Of a DNA stretch of 37,025 nt, positions 7,375 through 15,133 are shown piece by piece. The first letter of the stretch is position 1. Every line of letters begins with the position of its first letter. This stretch comes from an uncultured Methylococcaceae bacterium. GTDB lineage: Bacteria; Pseudomonadota; Gammaproteobacteria; Methylococcales; Methylomonadaceae. The position numbers were made by a program, and so were the translations under genes. The notes below the pieces were generated by a model, which worked only from the letters and a program-made list of their open reading frames with translations, was not told where the DNA came from and made no database searches. The stretch covers positions 1 to 37,025 of the forward strand of contig CAIZMK010000130.1 in assembly GCA_903934035.1 (NCBI GenBank), given 5' to 3'.

Positions 7375-9825
7375 ATGAATACTCGTAATGAAAAAATGAA
7401 TATCAGTATCTTAGGGTTAGCGGTGCAGTGTGCATTGATGACGGCTGTCGCCTTGCCACTGAATGTTGGTGCTGATGATGACGTGGATGCTTTAAAGCGT
7501 CCAACTAACTCGGTAGAGTTCGGCTCTTTATATTCCAGTCAAAACTCGGCTCGGTTTGGTCAATATAATGGCTTGAATGATGGTGGCTTTTATGGTCTAG
7601 GTAGCTTTGATGTGCGCGGTGGAGAGGGTTATGACGACAGTAAAAATAGCGCTTTGCGCTGGAATTTGAACGGTAGCAATCTCGGCACGACTTCCAGAAC
7701 AGTGGATGGCTCGGTTAGTGATCAGGGTAAATGGAAAGTAAATCTAGGTTACGACGAACTGCAGCATAACATCACGAATACCTATCAAACTCCGCTACAA
7801 GGCAGCGTAGGTGGTAATAACTTCACCTTGCCTTCAAATTTTGGACCTATTGGCACAACGGCTGTTCCAAACACACGCTCGCTGAATTCAACTCAATTGG
7901 GTGCTTTTAATACTGAAAAAGAGTCTGTTAGTCGTAAAAATGGCTCGATAAGCACTGCTTATACTTTCAATGAAAGCTTAAGTGCGCAAATTGATTACAA
8001 CCATTTAGATCAGTCGGGTGCAAAACTAATTGGTACTGGTTCGATGGGCGGTATAAACGTAGGGACTGGAATTGGGAGTGCTGGTTATAAAGGTACTAAC
8101 GAAGCCGTAAATATCCTAATGAATCCTACTCGTTATCAGACCGATAATGTCAATGCGGCTTTGAATTGGAGAGGTGATAAAGGTCATCTAACTGGCGGTT
8201 ATTATGGTTCGATTTTTCATGATGATTATAATAGTCTGAGCTGGCAAAGTGCGGTAGTGACTCCGGGTACAGGAGGTTGTGCAGGTGCCAATTGTTATAC
8301 CAATAATACGATGAGTACTGCGCCTAGCAATAGCTTGCATCAGGCCAATTTAACAGGCGGTTATAATTTCACGCCAACCACCAAGTTGGCGGGTGGTTTT
8401 TCTTACGGTTATAACCAGCAAAATTCGGCTTTTGCTCCCACTAACATAGCGCAAGTTAACGGTACTTACGCCAATATGATGTGGGGAGCTGGTTTGCCGG
8501 GTGCGTCGTTGAATGGCGTGGTTGAAACAACTCATGGTGATTTAAAACTGACCAATCAAAGCATCAAAGATCTAACCTTAACGGCTGGGTTTAAGTTTAA
8601 TGAGCGCGATAATCGCACTGACTCTTCAATATATCAATTTAAAGCCATTAACGATGCGCTTGCTACAAACGTTAGCAATGTTCCTGTGGCAACTACAAAT
8701 TATACCGGTGTGAATACCCCGTATAGCAACAGCAAAACTCAGTATGAGGCATCGGCGGCATATCGACTGACTAAAGCCCAAAATATCAATCTGGCTTATG
8801 ATCATGAGAGTGTCAGGCGTTGGTGTGATAGTGTGGCGATAGGCGCAGCTCAATGTGTAGCTAGCCCTGCCAGCGAAGAGGATAAAATAGGCCTGACTTA
8901 TCGGTTGAAAGCGAGAGATGATGTCAATTTTAATGCGGGTTACACCTATGCAAATCGCCGCGCAGACGTATCGAACTTCCAAGCTAATGCTGGCAATTAC
9001 GGTATTACTAGCCTAGTTACTTCAACCGCTACTGGCTCTGCTGACTCTGGCTTTAATGCAGGTAACTTCCTTGGTTACGCCGCTTTTCCTTACGCGAATC
9101 GTAATCAAAATTTGGGTAAAGCCGGTGTTAATTGGCAGGTTACTCAAAAATTGGATTTGGGTCTGAATGGCCGTTACACCTACGATAGTTATGATGCGGC
9201 ACTGGGTGTGCAGAATGGACATACAGCGGGTGTTAATGTTGATGCAACCTATAACTATGCTGAAAATAGTAGCGTTTCCGCTTATTGGAATTGGCAGAAC
9301 GGACAACGCAATATGCGTAGTGGTATTGGTGGTGCTAATGGTAATACCAGTGCCGCTGTAGTGGGTGCAGCTTCTCAAACAGTAGCACCTACTAATTTAT
9401 GGAATAACCAGCTTGAAGATAACAGCAATACTGTGGGTCTGTTGACTCGGCGTACTGGTTTACTGAGTGGCAAACTTGATCTTATTGGCGATTTATCTTA
9501 TGCACGGGATACCACGGGCTATTCAACCCAAGTGCTTTATACACCTAGTACCAATATCGCCTGTGGTAGTGCGGCTTCTTTGACTTGCGGATCCTTGCCA
9601 CCTATTGCAAATGAAATAATTAGTATGAAACTGACGGGGCATTACAAGGTTCATAAAAATGGCAAGCTTGCTTTGACTTATATGTATCAAAAGTTAAATA
9701 GCAATGACTATTATTATTACGGGCAGCAGTTTTCTACTACGCCATCCACGCTTATGCCCACCAATTTACAGATGCAAAGTTACGCCGTTAATGTCGTCGC
9801 TCTGTCTTATAACTACAGCTTTTAG
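7375..9825 (+). CDS. MtrB/PioB-family decaheme-associated outer-membrane beta-barrel
   Basis: The best start is ATG 7375, behind a GGAG ribosome binding site, giving 816 residues; an upstream in-frame ATG at 7315 overlaps the cytochrome gene. A signal peptide ends near Ala33 (NVGA). The mature start has RPTNSVEFG and ARFGQYNGL, typical of MtrB/PioB N-termini. The rest is alternating beta strands rich in Gly, Asn and Tyr, ending in YNYSF with the terminal Phe expected for BAM-inserted porins. The family sheathes an MtrA-type decaheme cytochrome in the outer membrane. The CXXC pair near the N-terminus of Shewanella MtrB is not present. It is cotranscribed with the decaheme gene and the next gene (9-bp gap). 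Confidence 0.9.
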   Translation: MNTRNEKMNISILGLAVQCALMTAVALPLNVGADDDVDALKRPTNSVEFGSLYSSQNSARFGQYNGLNDGGFYGLGSFDVRGGEGYDDSKNSALRWNLNGSNLGTTSRTVDGSVSDQGKWKVNLGYDELQHNITNTYQTPLQGSVGGNNFTLPSNFGPIGTTAVPNTRSLNSTQLGAFNTEKESVSRKNGSISTAYTFNESLSAQIDYNHLDQSGAKLIGTGSMGGINVGTGIGSAGYKGTNEAVNILMNPTRYQTDNVNAALNWRGDKGHLTGGYYGSIFHDDYNSLSWQSAVVTPGTGGCAGANCYTNNTMSTAPSNSLHQANLTGGYNFTPTTKLAGGFSYGYNQQNSAFAPTNIAQVNGTYANMMWGAGLPGASLNGVVETTHGDLKLTNQSIKDLTLTAGFKFNERDNRTDSSIYQFKAINDALATNVSNVPVATTNYTGVNTPYSNSKTQYEASAAYRLTKAQNINLAYDHESVRRWCDSVAIGAAQCVASPASEEDKIGLTYRLKARDDVNFNAGYTYANRRADVSNFQANAGNYGITSLVTSTATGSADSGFNAGNFLGYAAFPYANRNQNLGKAGVNWQVTQKLDLGLNGRYTYDSYDAALGVQNGHTAGVNVDATYNYAENSSVSAYWNWQNGQRNMRSGIGGANGNTSAAVVGAASQTVAPTNLWNNQLEDNSNTVGLLTRRTGLLSGKLDLIGDLSYARDTTGYSTQVLYTPSTNIACGSAASLTCGSLPPIANEIISMKLTGHYKVHKNGKLALTYMYQKLNSNDYYYYGQQFSTTPSTLMPTNLQMQSYAVNVVALSYNYSF

Positions 9826-9834
9826 GATTTAAAA

Positions 9835-10560
9835 ATGATAGAACCGAATGATACTGTAACGCTAGGCAAGCTGTCTTTAACTTACCGGGTGTTGTTTACC
9901 GGGTATTTATTGGTCGTGGGTTTGGGCTTATGCATGGCAGGCGTGCAGATTATGCTTACCCATGGTATGGCTGATGGTAAGCCGGGTTTGTCTATGAATG
10001 ATATTGTCTATAGTTATTATGGTAATCGTTCTGGCTCAAAACTTGAGGCTGCGCTGACTGGAAAAATGAAAGATAAAGCGCCTGCCGAGGTTAATTTTAC
10101 TTTAATTAAATGGGCGCGTGATGGCGCACCGGATGCTGAGTGGGGCAAGATTGCACCTTTGCTTGAAAAGAACTGTGGCACTTGTCATGATTCTGAGTCT
10201 GGTTTACCCGAAGTTACTAAGCAGGAGGTAGCAAAAACCTTAGCGGAAGTCGATCATGGTGCTAGCATTGCCACTCTGACACGCGTTTCTCATATCCATT
10301 TATTTGGCATTAGTTTTATATTCTTGTTTGTTGGTTGGATATTCGGTATGGCCGAGTTTAACCAACGCTGGAAACTTATCTTAATATCAACCCCCTTTGC
10401 TTTCTTAGTGTTGGATGTTGCCTCTTGGTGGCTGACCAAATTTTGGCCTAGCTGCGCTTGGATTACCATGGTCGGTGGTATTGGTTATAGTGTGGCTGCT
10501 ATGGTGATGTTTGCTACCTCTTTTGCGCAAATGTGGTTGCCACGATGGACCGAGAAATAA
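9835..10560 (+). CDS. Inner-membrane protein with four helices and one c-type heme
   Basis: A 241-residue protein. One membrane helix (about 17-41) is followed by a periplasmic domain of about 110 residues carrying a single CGTCH heme site (Cys114-His118), then three more helices (about 152-176, 180-205 and 210-235). An HIHLFG motif at the start of helix 2 could supply membrane-embedded ligands. I do not recognise a named family. Its place 9 bp behind the MtrB-like gene suggests it is the inner-membrane end of the same electron chain, taking the role that the tetraheme CymA has in Shewanella. A quinol-oxidising or quinone-reducing function is inference. Orientation of the heme domain to the periplasm is expected for c-type maturation. 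Confidence 0.8.
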   Translation: MIEPNDTVTLGKLSLTYRVLFTGYLLVVGLGLCMAGVQIMLTHGMADGKPGLSMNDIVYSYYGNRSGSKLEAALTGKMKDKAPAEVNFTLIKWARDGAPDAEWGKIAPLLEKNCGTCHDSESGLPEVTKQEVAKTLAEVDHGASIATLTRVSHIHLFGISFIFLFVGWIFGMAEFNQRWKLILISTPFAFLVLDVASWWLTKFWPSCAWITMVGGIGYSVAAMVMFATSFAQMWLPRWTEK

Positions 10561-11049
10561 AAGACAGTAGCCTAGATTCCTAAAGACGGACGGGTCGCGA
10601 CCTGTCCCTACAATGCTTGATAGTTCTTATGGTTCTCACATTCCGTGTTACTGCTCACAGTTAAGCGTTTGTAGGGGCGCTTTTTTCCTGTACTTAACTG
10701 TGGATAGTATCTGTAGGCCGGAATAAGGCTTTTTGAGCGTAAGCGAGTAAAGCGTTTCCGGCATCGGTATGGCTCCTTTGCCGGAAACGCCACCATGCGC
10801 TGCGCTTGGGTGGTCTTATTCCGGCCTACCAATGCTTTGTCTCTGGGCAGTGACGCTTGGCGTGGTAACGATAAAATCTCCACTCAATGCCGGCCGGGGT
10901 TTAGATACTTGGATAACTTCGACACGTGAGTAATGGGGTTATAAAACCCGTCACGCTTTGTGCGGCAAATCCTTATCTGTGTGGGTTGACGCTCCGCCTA
11001 GCAACGACAAGAGCTTCAACTTTCGAACAAATATAACCCTTGCACTTAA
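10561..11049. other. Intergenic region with REP-like palindrome
   Basis: It contains a short GGTCGCGACC hairpin near 10585-10605, then the 10713-10829 palindrome, then sequence without recognisable features up to the methyltransferase gene. A 91-codon minus-strand frame at 10608-10883 lies over the repeats and is not called a gene. Confidence 0.6.
10713..10829. repeat. GTAGGCCGGAATAAG palindrome, full form
   Basis: The left half (10713-10764) matches the repeats at 3212 and 3384. The right half (10780-10829) is its partial inverted copy: GTAGGCCGGAATAAG pairs with CTTATTCCGGCCTAC, and GCGTTTCCGGC with GCCGGAAACGC. This shows that the two copies near 3.2-3.4 kb are single arms of a two-armed BIME-like element. 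Confidence 0.85.
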
Positions 11050-11829
11050 ATGGAATCTAACCTTATGGCTTTACCTCCGCTGACAAAACGTGAACAAGTT
11101 CGAGAATCTGCTTTTAGCTTGGTTTGGTCCGAGCAATTGAATGATGCTTTTAAGAACATCGCTCCTTATTACGACCGTGGCAATCAAGTGGCCAGTTTAG
11201 GCTGCTGGAATTGGTTTTTACGTTGCTTTATGTCGATGATTGAATTGCAGCCTAAACAACGTGTACTTGATGTCTGTGCAGGAACCAATGCCATTGGTAT
11301 TGCCTTACTTAAACGTGAACCTAGCTTGGAAATTCATGCAATAGATCGTAGTACTGATATGCAAGAAGTCGGTCGCCAACGTGCAGAGGCTTTGGGTTTT
11401 CATATCAATAGTGTGATCTCCGATGTTCATGCCCTGCCTTTTCCAGATAATCATTTTGATGTAGTTACTTTACAGTTTGCCTCACGTCACTTAAAAATCG
11501 CCCACATGTTTGCTGAAATTAATCGCGTGCTTAAACCAGGTGGGCATTTTTATCATTGTGATATGTTAAGACCGAGCAATCGTGTCGTAGAAAAAGTGTA
11601 TTACGCTTATCTGCGTTTATGTCTGAGCGGCACTGGTTTGCTGTTTCGTAGTAGCCCTGCTGCCTATAATTTGATTCAGTATTTTATAAACGCTTTGGAA
11701 ATTTTTTATTCTACCGAAGAGCTTTCTATTTTGCTTGAAGAGCAAGGCTATTGTGAAGTTACGGCAAAAGCCATATTTTCTGGGATGTTAGGTTGTCATA
11801 GTGCGCGTAAGCCATTAGCTGAGGCTTGA
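11050..11829 (+). CDS. UbiE/COQ5-type class I SAM-dependent methyltransferase
   Basis: A 259-residue soluble enzyme with a Rossmann methyltransferase core: motif I LDVCAGTNAIG (73-83), an acidic residue at Asp99 binding the SAM ribose, SDVHALPFPDNHFD (124-137) and LKPGG (motif III). The ALPFPDNHFD stretch resembles UbiE, the C-methyltransferase of ubiquinone/menaquinone synthesis, but the N-terminus (to residue 65) and C-terminus differ enough that it could act on another substrate. ATG 11050 is chosen; ATG 11065 is an alternative, and neither has a strong ribosome binding site. It stands alone, 490 bp after the electron-transfer operon. A link with quinone modification is speculative. Confidence 0.75.
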   Translation: MESNLMALPPLTKREQVRESAFSLVWSEQLNDAFKNIAPYYDRGNQVASLGCWNWFLRCFMSMIELQPKQRVLDVCAGTNAIGIALLKREPSLEIHAIDRSTDMQEVGRQRAEALGFHINSVISDVHALPFPDNHFDVVTLQFASRHLKIAHMFAEINRVLKPGGHFYHCDMLRPSNRVVEKVYYAYLRLCLSGTGLLFRSSPAAYNLIQYFINALEIFYSTEELSILLEEQGYCEVTAKAIFSGMLGCHSARKPLAEA

Positions 11830-11866
11830 TGCTTATTGCTTAGCTTATTCAATCAAGTTACCGTAG

Positions 11867-11897
11867 GTTGGGTTAACGGCTCTATCGTTAACCCAAC
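11867..11897. repeat. GTTGGGTTAACG hairpin repeat, copy 1
   Basis: Perfect 12-bp arms (11867-11878 with 11886-11897) around a 7-base loop. A close copy lies at 26977-27007, and related GTTGGGTTGC half sites are at about 11914 and 12220. There is no U tract, so it is classed as a repeat and not as a terminator. Confidence 0.8.
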
Positions 11898-11962
11898 ATA
11901 GAGCCCTTGTCATGTTGGGTTGCGAAAAGTCTCTAGGCTCCGATTGCTGGGATTCCGCTATC

Positions 11963-12133
11963 GAGACTGTAAAAGTATTCTTTTTATTCCCCTCTTTAGC
12001 AAAGAGGGGTTAGGGGAGATTTGATCTATTAAAAAATTATTATTAAATATTAATAACCTATGACTTAATAAAATCCCCCTCGATCCCCCTTTTACAAAGG
12101 GGGAAGCTAAATTCATAATACTTTCACAGCCTC
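11963..12133. mobile_element. MITE-like element with 20-bp terminal inverted repeats
   Basis: Terminal inverted repeats at 11963-11982 (GAGACTGTAAAAGTATTC start) and 12114-12133 match at about 17 of 20 positions. Inside are two hairpins, CCCCTCTTT/AAAGAGGGG and CCCCCTTTTAC/AAAGGGGG, around an AT-rich centre. It is 171 bp long and non-coding. A half copy sits at 5868-5974. No transposase gene is in the window, so mobility would be in trans. Confidence 0.65.
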
Positions 12134-12274
12134 TGTCGCTACATCCCAGTCTACATTGTGCGTAGGCTGGGATGAGGTACGAATCCCAGTATTTAGAACC
12201 TCAAGGTGTACTTGTCAATGTTGGGTTGCAAAAAGCCGCAGCCCAAGCTACTCCCCCTGAGGCTTTGAAAGCCA

Positions 12275-13669
12275 CTAAAGTGCAGACATCAACAATCGTG
12301 CGGTTGCTATGGCGGCTTTGACTGTTTCTGGTGCTGTGCCGCCAATATGCTTGCGTGCTGCGACGGAGCCTTCTAGTGTTAGAAATTCAAACACATCTTC
12401 GCTGATAAGTGCTGAAAATTCTTGTAGCTCTGTTAATGAAAGTTCAGATAAATCACGTTGGCTATCAATACCTAAGCGGACTGCCAGGCCCACCACTTCA
12501 TGAGCATCACGAAAGGCCATGCCTTTACGTACTAGATAATCAGCAAGATCGGTTGCGGTAGCAAAGCCGCGTTTAGCCGAGTTATACATATTTTGTTTCT
12601 TAGCACCGATATGAGGAACCATGTCGGCATAGGCGCGTAGGCAGTTAATCAAAGTGTCTGCAGTATCAAATAAGGGCTCTTTATCTTCTTGATTGTCTTT
12701 GTTGTAGGCAAGTGGCTGGCTTTTCATTAGCATTAGCAATGACATTAAATGCCCGGTAACGCGGCCTGATTTGCCTCTAACGAGTTCAGGTACGTCAGGG
12801 TTTTTCTTTTGCGGCATAATTGATGAGCCGGTACAGAACGCATCAGGCATGTCGATAAAATCAAATTGAGCGCTAGACCATAAGATCAGTTCTTCTGAAA
12901 AGCGTGATAAGTGCATCATGATTAAACTGCCAACAGATGCAAATTCTATGGCAAAGTCCCGATCACTGACTGAATCTAGTGAATTAGCAGAAGGACGACT
13001 AAATCCCAGAAGTTCAGCGGTTATGTGGCGATCGATGGGGTAACTAGTGCCTGCTAGTGCTGCTGCGCCTAAAGGCATAATGTTGACGCGTTTTTTGCAG
13101 TCTTGCAGTCTATCTTGATCGCGAACCAACATTTCAAACCAAGCCATCAAATGATGGCCAAAGGTGATCGGTTGGGCAACTTGCAAATGAGTAAAGCCGG
13201 GCATGATGGTATCAGTATGCTGTTCTGCCAAATTTAGAATGGCGTTTTGTAAGCGCGTGAGTTGATGGCTAATCTGTTCAATTTCACTGCGTAGATAAAG
13301 ACGTATGTCGGTAGCTACTTGGTCGTTACGAGAGCGTCCAGTATGTAATCTCTTTCCTGCGATACCAATTAAGTTAGTTAGTCTCGCTTCGATGTTCATG
13401 TGGACATCTTCTTGCTGGATAGACCAGATGAACTCACCGTTATTGATTTCATCACTAATCTGATTAAGTCCAGCAATAATAGCCTCACAGTCTTCTTTAG
13501 ATATTATGTTACAACGCATCAGCATTGTGGCATGAGCGATGGAGCCTTGGATGTCTTGAGTAGCCATGCGTTGGTCAAAATCGACAGAAGCGGTAAAAAC
13601 TTCAACAAAAGCATCGGTTGCCTCTGCAAAACGGGCGCTAGAGAGTTTTTCAGAATTAACTGTGGTCAT
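12275..13669 (-). CDS. argH: Argininosuccinate lyase
   Basis: A 464-residue cytosolic enzyme that cleaves argininosuccinate to arginine and fumarate, the last step of arginine synthesis. It belongs to the fumarase/aspartase superfamily. Signatures are HTGRSRND (109-116), THLQ with the catalytic His161 region, and the flexible loop [11 protein letters not shown] (281-291) carrying the catalytic serine. The usual N-terminal WGGRF is SSARF here. ATG 13669 is preferred because it aligns with family N-termini; an in-frame ATG at 13726 would add 19 hydrophobic residues unlike the family. It is divergent from carA. Pairing with carA makes metabolic sense, since carbamoyl phosphate feeds arginine synthesis. 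Confidence 0.95.
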   Translation of the reverse strand: MTTVNSEKLSSARFAEATDAFVEVFTASVDFDQRMATQDIQGSIAHATMLMRCNIISKEDCEAIIAGLNQISDEINNGEFIWSIQQEDVHMNIEARLTNLIGIAGKRLHTGRSRNDQVATDIRLYLRSEIEQISHQLTRLQNAILNLAEQHTDTIMPGFTHLQVAQPITFGHHLMAWFEMLVRDQDRLQDCKKRVNIMPLGAAALAGTSYPIDRHITAELLGFSRPSANSLDSVSDRDFAIEFASVGSLIMMHLSRFSEELILWSSAQFDFIDMPDAFCTGSSIMPQKKNPDVPELVRGKSGRVTGHLMSLLMLMKSQPLAYNKDNQEDKEPLFDTADTLINCLRAYADMVPHIGAKKQNMYNSAKRGFATATDLADYLVRKGMAFRDAHEVVGLAVRLGIDSQRDLSELSLTELQEFSALISEDVFEFLTLEGSVAARKHIGGTAPETVKAAIATARLLMSAL

Positions 13670-13846
13670 GGTCGTGGTTATGAGGATTAACTTAAAAGAA
13701 GCGAAATTATACAGATAAACACTCATTTATGAATTTAAAAAAGCTTAGTTGTAGATAAAATACAGTGATTGCACATGACTAATTTCTAAAATTGTTAATG
13801 ACCAGCTCGGCATAATTTTGTATAGTGAGCTAGTTTTTATTCTTAT

Positions 13847-13877
13847 AACGGAACGATGTTTTAGGATTCGTTCCGTT
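13847..13877 (+). promoter_or_regulatory. Perfect hairpin in the carA leader (possible attenuator)
   Basis: Arms AACGGAACGA (13847-13856) and TCGTTCCGTT (13868-13877) pair perfectly around an 11-base loop, followed by a U-rich TTGTATATTT. It ends 10 bases before the carA ribosome binding site. A TATAGT hexamer at 13821-13826 could be a -10. The hairpin could be a weak terminator/attenuator or an operator dyad; sequence alone does not decide. Confidence 0.5.
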
Positions 13878-13899
13878 TTGTATATTTGAGGTGAAGTGT

Positions 13900-15024
13900 T
13901 TGGCTAAGTCTGCATGTTTGGTTTTAGAAGATGGAACGGTATTTAACGGTGTATCTATTGGTGCGGATGGATGTTCTGTAGGAGAGGTGGTTTTCAATAC
14001 TGCTATGACTGGCTACCAAGAAATTCTCAGCGACCCCTCTTACTGTAAGCAAATTGTGACCTTAACTTATCCACATGTAGGCAATGTTGGAACTAATAGC
14101 GAAGATGATGAGTCTGCTGGCGTATTTGTCAGTGGTTTGGTTATCAGAGATTTACCGTTATTGGCAAGTAACTGGCGTAATGAAAAAACCCTGCAAGAAT
14201 ACTTATTAGATAATAACGTTGTCGCTATTGCCGATATTGATACTCGAAAACTGACGCGTTTATTACGTGACAAGGGCGCGCAGCGCGGCTGTATTATGGC
14301 GGGTGATAGTGTTTGTCCTGATACTGCAAAAGCAGCCATTGAAGGTTTCGCTGGTTTGAAAGGCATGGATTTGGCTAAAGAAGTCACAGTCTCTGAGAAT
14401 TATGAATGGACTGAAAATATCTGGGATCTACAAAACGGCTATACCCAAGCTGAGAACCTGATTAAGCATGTGGTTGCTTACGACTTTGGTATTAAAAGAA
14501 ATATTTTAAGATTACTGGTTAATCGAGGTTGCCGCGTTACTGTAGTGCCTGCAATGACTTCAGCTGAAGCCGTATTAGCGATGAATCCTGATGGTGTGTT
14601 TTTATCAAATGGTCCTGGTGATCCTGAACCTTGTACTTATGCCATCGAAGCGATTAAAACTATATTAGCCAACAAAACCCCTGTTTTTGGTATTTGTTTG
14701 GGTCATCAACTATTGGCATTAGCCAGTGGTGCACAAACTGAAAAAATGAAATTCGGTCATCACGGTGCGAATCATCCTGTTCAAGAGATTTCTACTGGAC
14801 GAGTTATGATTAGTAGTCAAAATCATGGTTTTGCAGTTAATGAGGCAAGCTTGCCGAGTAATCTGATCGCTACTTATCGCTCCTTATTTGATGGCAGTTT
14901 ACAAGGCATTAAGCGTATTGATTGCCCTGCCTTTAGCTTTCAAGGTCATCCTGAGGGTAATCCGGGGCCGCATGATGTTGAAGCCTTGTTTGATGAATTT
15001 ATTGATATGATGTCAACGAGTTAG
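13900..15024 (+). CDS. carA: Carbamoyl-phosphate synthase small subunit (glutaminase)
   Basis: It releases ammonia from glutamine for the CarB subunit. The N-terminal CarA domain ([26 protein letters not shown]) is followed by a class I glutamine amidotransferase domain. There the nucleophile is in GICLGHQ (Cys266 from this start), and the HPEGN motif supplies the catalytic His and Glu. TTG 13900 is preferred because GAGGTGA at 13888-13894 is then a well-spaced ribosome binding site and [12 protein letters not shown] fits the family. GTG 13891 (377 residues) is the alternative but has no upstream site. It is 109 bp before carB and is preceded by a hairpin leader. Confidence 0.95.
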   Translation: MAKSACLVLEDGTVFNGVSIGADGCSVGEVVFNTAMTGYQEILSDPSYCKQIVTLTYPHVGNVGTNSEDDESAGVFVSGLVIRDLPLLASNWRNEKTLQEYLLDNNVVAIADIDTRKLTRLLRDKGAQRGCIMAGDSVCPDTAKAAIEGFAGLKGMDLAKEVTVSENYEWTENIWDLQNGYTQAENLIKHVVAYDFGIKRNILRLLVNRGCRVTVVPAMTSAEAVLAMNPDGVFLSNGPGDPEPCTYAIEAIKTILANKTPVFGICLGHQLLALASGAQTEKMKFGHHGANHPVQEISTGRVMISSQNHGFAVNEASLPSNLIATYRSLFDGSLQGIKRIDCPAFSFQGHPEGNPGPHDVEALFDEFIDMMSTS

Positions 15025-15133
15025 ATCTGCTTAGCTTTGCGCCGCTTGAGACTAACATCCTCGCTAAAATTTTTAGGTTAAGTCAGCTTACCTAACTCAT
15101 GAAAGAATTAACATAGAGCAATACTTAAAGACT

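Larger units (their letters stand above)
11830..12274. other. Intergenic region between convergent genes, filled with repeats
   Basis: It lies between the convergent methyltransferase and argH genes. It holds a 12-bp-armed GTTGGGTTAACG hairpin, a complete MITE-like element (11963-12133) and a short GGGTTGC/GCAGCCC hairpin near 12220. No gene is seen. The hairpins could end transcription from both sides. Confidence 0.65.

Noticed and set aside
8626-9378. Two long minus-strand frames inside the MtrB-like gene
   Set aside because: They are opposite-strand shadows of a gene with strong barrel features; no family motif is seen in them.
10608-10883. 91-codon minus-strand frame after the conduit operon
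   Set aside because: It runs across the palindromic repeat at 10713-10829, so its peptide is repeat sequence.
1-12133. CRISPR array from the repeated palindromes
   Set aside because: Repeats are few, far apart and of different families, with no regular spacers and no cas genes.
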